DNA from: SKVJ01 sp964578745
Lineage (GTDB): Bacteria; Chloroflexota; Dehalococcoidia; GIF9; AB-539-J10
Direction: 5' to 3'
Length of the DNA stretch: 55,195 nucleotides
NCBI GenBank assembly: GCA_964578745.1
Contig: CAZODZ010000005.1
Span: 1-55,195, forward strand
A model generated the notes under the pieces. It worked only from the letters and a program-made list of their open reading frames with translations, did not search any database and was not told where the DNA came from. Each line of letters opens with the position of its first letter. The first letter of the stretch is position 1. Position numbers and translations under genes: made by a program. Positions 37,124-46,455 of the stretch are shown one piece after another.

Positions 37124-38941
37124 ATGAATAAGCCAGGAGCAACAGGCAGCAGCGAGTCAAGGGGAGACTGGTACTACTCGCTGTTTGAGCTGTCCATGGA
37201 CGCGATGAGTATCACCACACCGGAGGGCAGGGTCGTTGACGCGAACCAGGCGTGGCTGGACCTGTTTGGATACACCCGCCAGGACCTCGCGAGCCTCAAT
37301 GTCCGTGACGTCTACATCGACCCGGCGGAACGTGAGGAATTCATACGGCGGATGGACGCGGAAGGGAGGGTCAGCGATGAAGTCCGCTTCCGGAAGAAAG
37401 ACGGGAGCATGTTTATCTGTCGGCGCTCCCAGGTAGCGCGCAGAGACGAGTCCGGACGTATCATCGCCTACCAGGGTGTGCTGCACGATGTCACCGAGCA
37501 GAGACGGATGCAGCAGGCGCTGGCCGATGAGTTGACATGGCGACGCCTCCTCTTCGAGAGGTCGCGCGACGGCATCGTGATACTGGACGAGGACGGCAAG
37601 GTTATCGAGGCCAACCCGGCATTCGCGCGGATGCTCGGCTACTCCCCCGATGAACTGGCAGGACTTCACGTGTGGGACTGGAACGACCTCTTTCCACCGG
37701 ACCAGATCCGGGAGATGCTCAGGGCCATCGACGAGAACGGGGACCAGTTCGAAACACGGCACCGGCGCAAAGACGGGACGGTCTATGACGTCGAGGTAAG
37801 CGTCAACGGGGCCATCTTCTCGGGCCAGAAACTGGTCCTGTGTGTCTGCCGCGACATCACCGCGCGCAAGAAGGCCGAGGAGGACCTGCAGCAGAGCGAG
37901 GAAAGATACCGTTTCCTCGCCGACAATGCGTCCGACGTGATATGGGTCTACAGTCTGACCGAGCGGAGATACACCTACGTGAGCCCGGCCGCGACACGGT
38001 TGTACGGATGTACCCTTGAAGAAGCAAGGAACGCTTCCCTCTCCGACCACCTGCCGCCGGAAAGCCTTGCCATCGTCCAGCGCGTAATAGTGGAAATCGA
38101 ACAATCGGACACGCACTCTCCGAAACGGTACTCGCTGGGGGCGGAGCAGGTAAGAAAGGACGGCACGCGCTTCTGGGCAGACATCTCCGTCTCAGTCATA
38201 CGGGACGAGAAAGGCCAGCCCGTCAGCGTCGTAGGGATCACACGTGACGTCACTGCACGGAAACTGGCCGAGGCGAAACTCGAGCAGGTGAACGACGAGC
38301 TCCGCCGCCTTGCGGCGCGGCTTCACACGGCACGCGAGGAGGAGCGCTCACGGCTGAGTATGGAGCTGCACGACGAAGTCGGGCAGACGTTGTCTGCGGC
38401 CAGGATGGACCTGGCGATGTTGCGGTCGAGCCTGGGCGGCGCTTCAGTGGGCAAACCGTATGCTCTCGCCGACCGCATCGACACGCTGCTGAGCGAGTGC
38501 GTCTCCAGGCTGCGCGGGCTTGAGACAGACCTCAAGCCGGCGATGCTGGAAGACCTCGGCCTTGCCGCCGCCATCGAATGGCAGATGTCCGAATTCACCG
38601 CGCACACCGGCATCAGCTACACCATATCACGGCTGGACGATGTAACTCTCAGCAAGGAGGCGTCTCTCGCCGTGTTCAGGGTCTTCCAGGAAGCGCTCAG
38701 CAATATCGCACAGCACGCATGCGCCGACGCGGTCGACGTGAGCGTCCACCAGGGCGGCACCGAGGTGACGGTGCTCGTCCACGACAACGGCCGTGGCATC
38801 AGCGAGGAGACAGTTGCCTCCCCGTCACCAGCTGGTCTTGTGAACATGCGGGAACGGCTGCGTCCCTTCGGCGGAGTAGTCCATATCTCTGGAGCACCGG
38901 GCGAGGGCACTACCGTGCGAATCACCATCCCCACGTCCTGA
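37124..38941 (+). CDS. soluble three-PAS histidine kinase (NarL-type)
   Basis: This 605-residue cytosolic kinase has PAS1 at about 18-132, PAS2 at about 142-250 and PAS3 at about 260-385. A HisKA_3 domain follows with phospho-acceptor His416 in SMELHDEVGQ, then a HATPase domain (ALSNIAQHA, DNGRGIS, SPAGLVNMRERLRPFGG). PAS1 is strikingly like PAS4 of the divergent kinase (TPEGxxxDANQAWxxLFGYT), and the catalytic ends are alike too. The start is taken as ATG 37124 with GGGAGG about 13 nt upstream; ATG 37097 or 37094 is possible. No response regulator is adjacent. Confidence 0.9.
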   Translation: MNKPGATGSSESRGDWYYSLFELSMDAMSITTPEGRVVDANQAWLDLFGYTRQDLASLNVRDVYIDPAEREEFIRRMDAEGRVSDEVRFRKKDGSMFICRRSQVARRDESGRIIAYQGVLHDVTEQRRMQQALADELTWRRLLFERSRDGIVILDEDGKVIEANPAFARMLGYSPDELAGLHVWDWNDLFPPDQIREMLRAIDENGDQFETRHRRKDGTVYDVEVSVNGAIFSGQKLVLCVCRDITARKKAEEDLQQSEERYRFLADNASDVIWVYSLTERRYTYVSPAATRLYGCTLEEARNASLSDHLPPESLAIVQRVIVEIEQSDTHSPKRYSLGAEQVRKDGTRFWADISVSVIRDEKGQPVSVVGITRDVTARKLAEAKLEQVNDELRRLAARLHTAREEERSRLSMELHDEVGQTLSAARMDLAMLRSSLGGASVGKPYALADRIDTLLSECVSRLRGLETDLKPAMLEDLGLAAAIEWQMSEFTAHTGISYTISRLDDVTLSKEASLAVFRVFQEALSNIAQHACADAVDVSVHQGGTEVTVLVHDNGRGISEETVASPSPAGLVNMRERLRPFGGVVHISGAPGEGTTVRITIPTS

Positions 38942-38974
38942 CACCACAGTGACGGCACGGGACCATGGCAACTC

Positions 38975-39010
38975 TTGACCACGACGGCGATTGGCGCCAT
39001 ACTGGCGCCA
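38975..39010 (+). promoter_or_regulatory. promoter with twin TGGCGCCA palindromes
   Basis: TTGACC at 38975-38980, a 17-bp spacer and CATACT at 38998-39003 form a sigma70-type promoter. Two identical 8-bp palindromes TGGCGCCA sit at 38992-38999 and 39003-39010. Their centres are 11 bp apart, one helical turn, and they cover the end of the spacer and the -10 element. The arrangement suggests a repressor site for the dehydratase gene that starts 43 bp later. Confidence 0.5.
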
Positions 39011-39052
39011 TCGACAGGAAAGCAGCAGCTGACGTCACACAGGGAGGGCGAA

Positions 39053-40513
39053 ATGGCGCTGAAAACAGCACAGCAGTACCTCGAGTCCCTCTACTCACTC
39101 CACCCTACCGTCTACATTCTCGGTGAGAAAGTTGCCAATCCGTACGACCACCCGCTCCTGAGGCCGATGATAAACGGCGTCGCAAAGACGTACGACCTTG
39201 AACACGATCCCGAGGGAGCAACGCACCTGGTGGACAAGAACGAGCGTGGTGAACAGGTAAGCCGCTTCGTCAAGTTCTACCAGGGACCGGACGACCTGCT
39301 GGCAAAGGTACGGATGCTGAGGTTCCTCTCCAACAGGATAGGCACCTGCTTCATGCGCTGCACCGGCATGGACGGTATGAACGCCGTCGGCACGCAGGTC
39401 TACAACTGCGACCAGAAATACGGGACGAACTACTGGGAACGCCTGCTCGACTTCGTATCGATGCTGCAGGATGGTGACCTGACGCTCTTCAGTGGCGTCA
39501 CGGACGTGAAGGGGGACCGCTCACTTCGACCCTCACAGCAGAAGGACCCGGACCTGTACCTGCACGTCATCGACCGCGACAACAGCGGGATAACGGTGCG
39601 CGGCGCGAAGATCCACCAGACGGGCTCGCTGTGCGCACACTGGGGTATCGTAGTCCCGGCGCGTGAGATGCGGCAGGAGGACAAGGACTGGGCAGTCTCA
39701 TTCGCGGTGCCCGTCGATGCCGAGGGAGTCATCCACGTGTATGGAAGAGGCACACTTGAGGCACGCGCGCTCAACGGCTGCGACCTCGGCAATGCCGAGT
39801 ACAGCAAATTCGCGAACATCGTCATCTTCGACAACGTGTTCGTACCCTGGGAACGCGTCTTCCTTTGTGGCGAATACGAGTACGCCGGGCCGATGGTGCG
39901 AAACTTCGGTAACTATCACCGCCAGTCACACGGCGGCTGCAAGTGCGGGGTAGGCGACGTCATAATCGGGGCGGCGGCGACTGCCGCGGACTACAACGGA
40001 ATATCCAGGGCATCGCACATCAACAACAAGCTCGCCGAGATGCTCAAGACGACAGAGGCCATCTATGGCTGCTCCATCGCGGCTGCAGTGGAGGCGCGGC
40101 CGACACCTTCGGGCATATGGGAGGTAGACCCCCTGCTCTCCAACGTCTCGAAGCTCTACGAGGGCAAAGAGCTACACGAAGTCCTGCGCATGATGATAGA
40201 GATAGCGGGTGGAGGCACAACCGACCTGCCGTCGGACAGGGACTTCAACAACCCGGATATCGGGCCGATGCTCACCAAGTACCTCAAAGGCGCGGCAGAT
40301 GTCCCGACCGAACACCGGGTACGTATCCTCAGGCTGGTGGAGAAGCTCGCGTTCGAGAGCCGCGACGTCGTCTCGAACATCCACGGCGCCGGCTCGCCCG
40401 AGACACACCGTATGACAGTGTTGCGCAGCGCCGACCTGGAGCGGAAGAAGAAGTTCGCGAAGGACATCGCAGGCATCAGGACCGACCCCCAGGAGAACGA
40501 GCCCCAGGGATGA
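39053..40513 (+). CDS. abfD: 4-hydroxybutyryl-CoA dehydratase
   Basis: This 486-residue flavin/[4Fe-4S] enzyme dehydrates 4-hydroxybutyryl-CoA to crotonyl-CoA and usually also isomerises vinylacetyl-CoA. Cluster ligands known from the Clostridium aminobutyricum enzyme are all present: Cys99 and Cys103 (GTCFMRC) at identical numbering, and His289 and Cys296 (YHRQSHGGC) equivalent to His292 and Cys299. ATG 39053 has GGGAGGG upstream; the longer frame from 38975 starts inside the promoter. Possible pathways are 4-aminobutyrate/succinate fermentation or the hydroxybutyrate carbon-fixation cycles; no partner genes are in the window. It is followed by a strong hairpin and the convergent hcp. Confidence 0.9.
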   Translation: MALKTAQQYLESLYSLHPTVYILGEKVANPYDHPLLRPMINGVAKTYDLEHDPEGATHLVDKNERGEQVSRFVKFYQGPDDLLAKVRMLRFLSNRIGTCFMRCTGMDGMNAVGTQVYNCDQKYGTNYWERLLDFVSMLQDGDLTLFSGVTDVKGDRSLRPSQQKDPDLYLHVIDRDNSGITVRGAKIHQTGSLCAHWGIVVPAREMRQEDKDWAVSFAVPVDAEGVIHVYGRGTLEARALNGCDLGNAEYSKFANIVIFDNVFVPWERVFLCGEYEYAGPMVRNFGNYHRQSHGGCKCGVGDVIIGAAATAADYNGISRASHINNKLAEMLKTTEAIYGCSIAAAVEARPTPSGIWEVDPLLSNVSKLYEGKELHEVLRMMIEIAGGGTTDLPSDRDFNNPDIGPMLTKYLKGAADVPTEHRVRILRLVEKLAFESRDVVSNIHGAGSPETHRMTVLRSADLERKKKFAKDIAGIRTDPQENEPQG

Positions 40514-40746
40514 CACACGGCGGGATCCCGCAACCCGACACCACTGCACCGTTGACGCTGTCCGTTTCGCGCATTCGCCTGCACGGGTCCGTTGCATGGA
40601 CCCGGTCGTTACCGGCGGTTCCGGCCACAGCCGCCATGCATCACCGATGCCTTATACATCCCCTGCTGTGACCAGGCAGGGTGGGGATACCGGCTCCGGC
40701 ACGCCTGTGGCAATTGCCGGACTGCGGCATCACTCCACGGAGAAGT

Positions 40747-40766
40747 GCGGGCCCTGACGGGCCCGC
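40747..40766. terminator. bidirectional hairpin between abfD and hcp
   Basis: GCGGGCCC-TGAC-GGGCCCGC forms a perfect 8-bp GC stem, 31 bp beyond the hcp stop on the minus strand and about 230 bp after abfD. It is placed to end either transcript. Confidence 0.6.
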
Positions 40767-40796
40767 GCTGTCTCAGCAACACGTCGCTGCCCGCGG

Positions 40797-42458
40797 CTAC
40801 TTTCCGGCCATCATGGCGGCGACATCGTCCTCCACGGTACCGATGGGCTTGATTCCGAACTTCTGCACCAGCACTCTGGCGACTCCAGGCGAAAGGAACG
40901 CCGGCAGGGTGGGCCCAAGCCGTATGCCCTTCACTCCAAGGTAAAGAAGGGCCAGCAGCACGGCCACCGCCTTCTGCTCATACCAGGCGATGTCGTACGA
41001 TATGGGCAACCCGTTGATATCGGAGAGGCCGAACGCCTCCTTCAGCTTGAGTGCAATAACGACCAGCGAGTAGCAATCATTACACTGGCCGGCGTCAAGT
41101 ACACGTGGAATCCCGCCGATGTCTCCCAGTTGCAGCTTGTTGTAGCGGTACTTGGCACAGCCCGCCGTGAGAATCACGGCATCGGCTGGCAGGTTCTTCG
41201 CTACCTCCGTGTAGTACTCTCTCGATGGGTGCCGTCCATCACAACCGGCCATCACCACAAACCGCCTGATGGCGCCTGACTTCACCGCCTCGATGACCTT
41301 GTCGGCAAGCGCGAGCACCTGGTCATGCGCAAAGCCGCCAACGATAGTGCCGCTCTCGAGCGCAGTGGGCGGTGCACATTCGCGGGCCTTCTGCACGATA
41401 ACCGAGAAGTCCTTCGATCCGCCTTCAGGCCTGTCCGGTATATGCACCGCGCCTGGATAACCGACCACTCCAGTGGTGAACAACCTGTCGAGGTACGTGT
41501 TGTTCTTCCTGAGCGGCACGAGGCAATTGGTGGTCAACAGGATGGGGCCGTTGAACGACTCGAACTCATCGTTCTGGTGCCACCACGAGCCCCCGTAGTT
41601 ACCGACAAGGTGAGGGAACTTCTTGAAGGCGGGGTAGCAGTTGCCGGGCAGCATCTCGCCATGGGTGTAGACATCTATCCCCGTTCCCGCTGTCTGGTGA
41701 AGAAGCTCCTCCATGTCTCTCAGGTCATGCCCGCTGATGAGGATGCCGGGGTTGTTCCGCACGCCGATGTTGACCTCGGTAATCTCGGGGCTGCCATACG
41801 TTGATGTGTTTGCCTTGTCGAGCAGGGCCATTGTCCTGACCGCTATCTCGCCCGCCCTCAAGACGAGGCCGACCATTTCATCGACCGGGAGTTCTTTCGT
41901 GGTTGATGCGAGGGCTTCCATCATGAATTCATAGATGTCATCCTCTTCATAACCGAGCAAGGCCGCATGTTCCGCATACGCGGCGATGCCTTTAAGGCCG
42001 ATGACGAGCAGCTCACGCAGCGAGCGGACGTCCTCGTCCTGAGTCGCGAGGATACCGACAGAGCCGGCCTTCTCCAGGAACGCTTCCGGCTCGTCCCGCC
42101 ACAGGGCGGCATCCGGTAACTGGCCCTGGAAATCCTCGCCATGTGCGTTCCTGTACGCGGCGAGGAACCGGTCACGCAGGTTGTCCCTGACGTCCAGCGC
42201 CTCCTCAATAAATGCGGTGAAGTCATCATTGTCGAAGTTGGCATTGGTGATGGTCGCGAACAGTGCCTTGGCCACGAGAAGGCCTGCGTTGCGGTCGTGT
42301 ACGCCCAGCGACTGCAGCTTCTCGCCCCACACGCCGATGCCCTTCAACACGAAGATAAGCAGGTCCTGCAGCCTGGCGGTCTCTTCGGTCTTGCCACATA
42401 CGCCCCTGACGGTACAGGCAACATTCCTGGCGGTCTCCTGACATTGGAAGCAGTACAT
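40797..42458 (-). CDS. hcp: hybrid cluster protein (hydroxylamine/NO-related reductase)
   Basis: This 553-residue protein contains the N-terminal ferredoxin-like cluster motif with Cys3, Cys6, Cys15 and Cys21 (MYCFQCQET, ACTVRGVC). The hybrid Fe-S-O cluster ligands lie in ISGHDL, THGEMLP, TTNCLVP, TAGCAKY and AGQCNDCYS. It reduces hydroxylamine in vitro and nitric oxide in vivo in characterised members. The spacing between the first Cys residues is of the type found in anaerobes. AGGAGGAAGG precedes the ATG. No hcr reductase or HcpR-like regulator is adjacent, and I find no clear operator upstream. Confidence 0.95.
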   Translation of the reverse strand: MYCFQCQETARNVACTVRGVCGKTEETARLQDLLIFVLKGIGVWGEKLQSLGVHDRNAGLLVAKALFATITNANFDNDDFTAFIEEALDVRDNLRDRFLAAYRNAHGEDFQGQLPDAALWRDEPEAFLEKAGSVGILATQDEDVRSLRELLVIGLKGIAAYAEHAALLGYEEDDIYEFMMEALASTTKELPVDEMVGLVLRAGEIAVRTMALLDKANTSTYGSPEITEVNIGVRNNPGILISGHDLRDMEELLHQTAGTGIDVYTHGEMLPGNCYPAFKKFPHLVGNYGGSWWHQNDEFESFNGPILLTTNCLVPLRKNNTYLDRLFTTGVVGYPGAVHIPDRPEGGSKDFSVIVQKARECAPPTALESGTIVGGFAHDQVLALADKVIEAVKSGAIRRFVVMAGCDGRHPSREYYTEVAKNLPADAVILTAGCAKYRYNKLQLGDIGGIPRVLDAGQCNDCYSLVVIALKLKEAFGLSDINGLPISYDIAWYEQKAVAVLLALLYLGVKGIRLGPTLPAFLSPGVARVLVQKFGIKPIGTVEDDVAAMMAGK

Positions 42459-42886
42459 CCTTCCTCCTCTCTCTCCTCCCGACGAGTACGAAAACGACAG
42501 CGGCTTGTCGGGACCCCGGGCGCTCCAGCCGTCAGCAGTCCCGGGTGCAGCTACGATATAGAGGCAGGATAACCGATGTGACCCGGCAGCGCAACAGGGA
42601 AACAGCAGAGGCAGGCACGGCTCATCGCCATCTACGAGCGACCAGCTCGAATCCCTTCATACCAGTCCAATCCCGAGACCACCCGGCGACTCACAGTCCA
42701 GCGGCGTGCGGAGAGCGCATCCAACCGCAGGCACGCCAGCAGCCCTCCTCCTCGACGAGAGCTGCAAGCCCTGACCCGGCAGCAACCACCGGCGCGGCGG
42801 GCCGATTTTCGGGGGCCACAGGCCGCCTCATGGTGGCGAGGGTGATGCCACCGTGTCGAATGATATATGCGATCAAGGCGGTGATA
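42459..42886. other. intergenic region at the viral module boundary
   Basis: No supported gene is seen. A 69-codon minus frame (42691-42900, TTG start overlapping the preceding small membrane gene) is possible but has no SD or motif. This is the left edge of the viral cassette; no attachment-site repeat was recognised. Confidence 0.35.
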
Positions 42887-43126
42887 TCACGAAGCCACAA
42901 CAGCCGGCGGTGCAGTTGAGTCCCCGTCAGCTACCTTCTTCCGCCCGTGGACAATCCATTCGCCTATCCATTCCGTGAGGACAGGTATGGCGAAGCCGAG
43001 AAACCACGTCGGCGCCTCGGCTTCGCCGGTCGATTCAGCAACGGCGAGCACACACAGTGTGACGCCGAGCGAGAGCGTCAGCAGGCCACGCCACACGTTG
43101 GCCACGGGAAAATGCGGAGTTGTCAT
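42887..43126 (-). CDS. small membrane protein, holin-like
   Basis: This 79-residue protein starts at ATG 43126 with GGGAGG upstream; the 170-residue open frame runs back into noncoding sequence. It has two hydrophobic segments (WRGLLTLSLGVTLCVLAVA and TWFLGFAIPVLTEWIG) and a charged tail. Size and topology fit a phage holin or a superinfection-type membrane protein, but there is no sequence signature. It is the last gene of the cassette. Confidence 0.5.
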   Translation of the reverse strand: MTTPHFPVANVWRGLLTLSLGVTLCVLAVAESTGEAEAPTWFLGFAIPVLTEWIGEWIVHGRKKVADGDSTAPPAVVAS

Positions 43127-43439
43127 TGTCGTTCGTCCTCCCGTCAGCGATAAGGTGCGGTAGACGCTGAGATCCGCCACTACGGTCGATACACAGAATC
43201 GGGGGTGGGGGACTCGAAACCACCTGGAATGAGGCCCTATTCCGAATTCCCTGCCCTCATCTTTCGCGCGGCCTGGCAAGAGCGGATGCACGGCGCGGGC
43301 CCCTGCGCCCACAACCACACAGTCGTGTGACAGGGCCCGCGGTTGTGGTATCCCACGCGGTCTCAGCGGCCTCTTCCATCCATCATGTCCATTCCACATC
43401 CCAAGCCAGTCCTCTCAGCAGCATACAGCGGCGTGCCGC
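43127..43439. other. noncoding gap with hairpin
   Basis: The 313 bp between the tail/fibre gene and the small membrane gene carry a stem GGCGC-8 nt-GCGCC at 43292-43309 with a GGGCCC core. A T-arm-like string lies near 43205-43225 but does not satisfy tRNA pairing. I see no gene. Confidence 0.4.
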
Positions 43440-45545
43440 CTACGTCCTGGAGGTACACCTTGCTTCAAGGGCGTCCACCCGCGTGGCAAGCGCATCAGCG
43501 CTTTCAGCGAGCTGACGAACCGCTCCGAAGAGGAGCCCGATGCTGTTGCCGACCGAGAGCGTCAAGTCTTCGTCGAGCGAGGCCTCATATGCCGCGATGC
43601 GGTGTACACGATCGCGTCCGACCCGGTCGCGGCGCGCAAGCAGCTGCGCCTTCTTCTCCGCACGGACCTCCCGCTCCGCAGCCTGCAGCAACCGGGCACG
43701 CAACTCCTCGTCGTCACGCTCCATACGCTCCAGTCGCCGTGTGACCTTCTCAGCCTTGCGGTACGACGGCTTGAGCATCGGAGGGATGGTCAACCTGTCA
43801 TACTGCCGGCCATCGACAGGGTCAGCCCGTATACCGCGGACGAGCGCCAGGTCGTCCCGATGGTCCCACGGCTCGTTTGTGACATGAAGATCGACACAAT
43901 AGATGTCGTCGAAGCGGTCGCCCGTGCTTCCAAGGTCATATGTGGCATCCGACTTCGGGTCGAGGTCGCATGACATCTTCACCGGGCCGTTCAGAAACCT
44001 TATGCCGCATCCGGACTCCGACATTATGTCCAGCTCACCGCTCGACGGGTAGATGTAGTGCTGCTCAGTGCCATATTCGAAGACCAGGTCCTGGCCGGAG
44101 ATGGTGAGGCCTGTATCGGCGTCTATCTCGACGTATCCGACGTCGTACCACTTGCTGTTTGTGCCTGTCTTCACCTGCACAAGGCTCGAGAGCAGGATGT
44201 TGCCCGCGGATATGTTCGTCGAGCGCAGCTTTGCGTAGGAGTCGCCATCCGGCAGGCTGTCGATCGTATCCCCCGTTTTTGACAGGTCGATCTTTCCATC
44301 AGCCTGCAGCCATTCGAGCACGATGTTGCCAGCGCGGATGTTCTCCGCCTCGAGGTCCTTGGCGGACAGCCGGCCGAGCCGTTCGTAACCCTGCGGCGTC
44401 GGATAGACCTCCAGCGTATTGGCGAGGCTGCGCACTGACGACCATCCGCCAAGCTCTATCTCCGTCTGCCACATGACACGGCCGCGACCTGTCCCTGCCA
44501 GCCATCGGTGCCGCACAAGCCCAACGTTTCCCGTCACAGAATCGCCCAGTCGCTCATCGGTCGCCTTCACGTAGTCGAACGGCTGCACATCGGGTGCAAG
44601 CGGCACAGTCAGCTTCGCAGTCGGTGCCTGGAGGCGGTACTTGGAGAGGATTGCTGTTGCCACATTCTCAGCCTCGGTATCGGAGCCGACCGCGGCCACC
44701 TGGTACTGCACCTTCGGCAGAAGCGCATAGCTCGAGGCATCGGTTGCCGCGCCTGAATATGGCACCGGCGCGTCCTCGGGCGTCATCACCTCTATCCTGT
44801 TCGGGATGACGAGCGTCTGTCGCCCGATCTTCTGCAGAAAGGCATGCGAGCCGGCGGCAAGGCTGAACACATGATCGAAGGCGGCACCTCCGGTCGTCGG
44901 CTCGAAGAAGTGGAGTCGACCATCCGCCTCAACCCGCATGACGCAGCAGGTGAAGTCGAGCAGGCGGCGAACCGCCGCAAGGCGTGAGCCATTCGTGTAC
45001 ACGCGGAAGCCGTCGCGTGGACGGTAACCTGTGGCCAGTGCATCCGTGTCATCCCAGACATAATCGATGCCGTCGCAATGCAGGTACGGTACGAGCGTGG
45101 CGGCGAGGATGGAGTTGATAAGCGATTGAAGAACGGTCGTGTCGTCGGCAGCCGGGACATACGATCCAGACGCGCGGTCCTCGGCAAGCTGGTCAGGCAC
45201 ACCGAGACACGTCAGTCGGCAGGTGAGCAGGCCCTCCCCTGAGACAAGCTCCTGGCGGACGACGCGGAGGGGTGGGGAATCACAATACTCTTCACCGGCG
45301 GATGTCACCGCGCCCCAGCCGATAACGACCTCGCAACCGCGCAGGTCAGTCGCGCCGAGCGCCCCGTCGGCATTGTCGAGAACAATACCAGCGGTGTGCG
45401 TGTATGGCTCACGTACCTCCTCCACGGAGAGTATGCGTCCGTGTATGAACGTGAGGCCCGTTTCACCATGCGCGAGCATCACCCGGACACGTGGTTCAAC
45501 GGTGGTCTCGCACAAGGATGCCTTCAGCGTCGCGGAGCAGCTCAC
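43440..45545 (-). CDS. phage tail/fibre-like structural protein
   Basis: This 701-residue protein starts at a GTG whose G-T-G-A overlaps the stop of the preceding small membrane gene. The longer frame to 45815 only reads that gene in another frame. The N-terminal ~370 residues are beta-rich (HGETGLTFIHGRILSVEE, PPLRVVRQELVSGEG) like a tail hub or baseplate protein. Short repeats resembling tail-fibre spacers follow (AENIRAGNIVLEWLQADGKI and STNISAGNILLSSLV), then SDATYDLGSTGDRFDDIY, a motif frequent near fibre C-termini. The last ~130 residues are a charged coiled coil ending in a Cys. There is no endosialidase-type autoproteolytic domain. Confidence 0.7.
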   Translation of the reverse strand: MSCSATLKASLCETTVEPRVRVMLAHGETGLTFIHGRILSVEEVREPYTHTAGIVLDNADGALGATDLRGCEVVIGWGAVTSAGEEYCDSPPLRVVRQELVSGEGLLTCRLTCLGVPDQLAEDRASGSYVPAADDTTVLQSLINSILAATLVPYLHCDGIDYVWDDTDALATGYRPRDGFRVYTNGSRLAAVRRLLDFTCCVMRVEADGRLHFFEPTTGGAAFDHVFSLAAGSHAFLQKIGRQTLVIPNRIEVMTPEDAPVPYSGAATDASSYALLPKVQYQVAAVGSDTEAENVATAILSKYRLQAPTAKLTVPLAPDVQPFDYVKATDERLGDSVTGNVGLVRHRWLAGTGRGRVMWQTEIELGGWSSVRSLANTLEVYPTPQGYERLGRLSAKDLEAENIRAGNIVLEWLQADGKIDLSKTGDTIDSLPDGDSYAKLRSTNISAGNILLSSLVQVKTGTNSKWYDVGYVEIDADTGLTISGQDLVFEYGTEQHYIYPSSGELDIMSESGCGIRFLNGPVKMSCDLDPKSDATYDLGSTGDRFDDIYCVDLHVTNEPWDHRDDLALVRGIRADPVDGRQYDRLTIPPMLKPSYRKAEKVTRRLERMERDDEELRARLLQAAEREVRAEKKAQLLARRDRVGRDRVHRIAAYEASLDEDLTLSVGNSIGLLFGAVRQLAESADALATRVDALEARCTSRT

Positions 45546-45775
45546 AGCACGGGCCCCGCTACAGCCACCACAACTATCGCCGCAGCCCCCACTGCCAGGC
45601 CGACCACCGCCTCCAGGAAATCCTGATGTCCACCGGACTGCCCCCGCGCCTCCGACCAGTACTCGTACAGCCCGAAGGATGCCATGAGCAGGACAGCCAG
45701 TCCAGGGCTGCGCAGCGCGACAACGGCCGAGAGCATGCCGAGGCCGATGTGGACAGGCGTCGTCGACTTCCTCAT
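45542..45775 (-). CDS. small two-helix membrane protein in the viral module
   Basis: This 77-residue protein has two hydrophobic segments (GLGMLSAVVALRSPGLAVLLM and FLEAVVGLAVGAAAIVVVAVAG) separated by a polar loop rich in Ser/Gly/Gln. It overlaps the adaptor gene before it by 4 bp (ATGA) and the tail/fibre gene after it by 4 bp (GTGA), so its translation is coupled on both sides. It may be a holin or an internal virion membrane protein. Confidence 0.6.
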   Translation of the reverse strand: MRKSTTPVHIGLGMLSAVVALRSPGLAVLLMASFGLYEYWSEARGQSGGHQDFLEAVVGLAVGAAAIVVVAVAGPVL

Positions 45776-46389
45776 CGCTCGTCCTCCGTCCAGAGTTCGC
45801 CGGCGCGCAGCGCACGCAACCGCTCTCTGCGCAGGGCCGTGAGGTCCTGGCGGAACTGCATCAGCCGGTCGTTTCCAAATAGCCGAAGTCGATCGGACAC
45901 ACCGGGACCTCCGACCGTGACGCGGTTGTTCACGTACACCGAATACTCGAGCGCGGCATAGCCCGCCGCGCCCACAAGAGCAATGTCCTCAAGGTACTCC
46001 GGTAGCGTGGAGCCATCCGCATCGACGGTGTGCCGGGCGGTGTAGTAGATGCGGACTTCTGCACCCGCGACGGGCATTGTCTCGGTGAGCATCGTCACAG
46101 TATCCCCCCAGACCTCGAAGTGACGAAGTCGACGGGGATAGCCACCGACCGGATACTCCAGTGCGAGGATGGAGACCCGGTCGATGAGCGACAACACATC
46201 TATCTGTCGTGAGGCTGGGTCAGGGATGGTAAGGCCGGTAGCGAGCATCTCGCGGGGCGCGACCCTGTTGATATCGCGCACGGCATGCTGGATATGCCGG
46301 TCAAGATCGTCGTCAGTCCAGCAGTCAGCCGCCGGCTCCCCGAGATCGATCCTGAGCCTATAGCGCAAAGCGGCAATATCTGTAGGCAT
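45772..46389 (-). CDS. head-tail adaptor/connector-like phage protein
   Basis: This 205-residue protein's N-terminus (IAALRYRLRIDLGEP, CWTDDDLDRHIQHAVRDINR) matches the helical start seen in head-completion or head-tail connector proteins that dock on the portal. The remainder is mixed alpha/beta, with ALEYSVYVNNRVTVGG near the end and a basic C-terminal helix. AAGGAGAT precedes the ATG. It follows a long gap rich in hairpins, so it may need its own promoter. Confidence 0.6.
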   Translation of the reverse strand: MPTDIAALRYRLRIDLGEPAADCWTDDDLDRHIQHAVRDINRVAPREMLATGLTIPDPASRQIDVLSLIDRVSILALEYPVGGYPRRLRHFEVWGDTVTMLTETMPVAGAEVRIYYTARHTVDADGSTLPEYLEDIALVGAAGYAALEYSVYVNNRVTVGGPGVSDRLRLFGNDRLMQFRQDLTALRRERLRALRAGELWTEDER

Positions 46390-46455
46390 TTTTCCATCTC
46401 CTTAGTCGGTAATCAGTTGACACAAGGACTTTTCTCTGACATCATCATTCAACTA

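Noticed and set aside
42691..42900. 69-codon minus frame after the holin-like gene
   Set aside because: TTG start without SD, Ala/Pro/Arg-rich tail and no homology pattern; kept only as a remote possibility.
43201..43240. tRNA-like T-arm string read on the minus strand, possible tRNA or phage attachment site
   Set aside because: The string has TTCGAGT, but the flanking bases do not make the required five-pair stem (the base before the loop is not G) and no anticodon or acceptor stem can be drawn.
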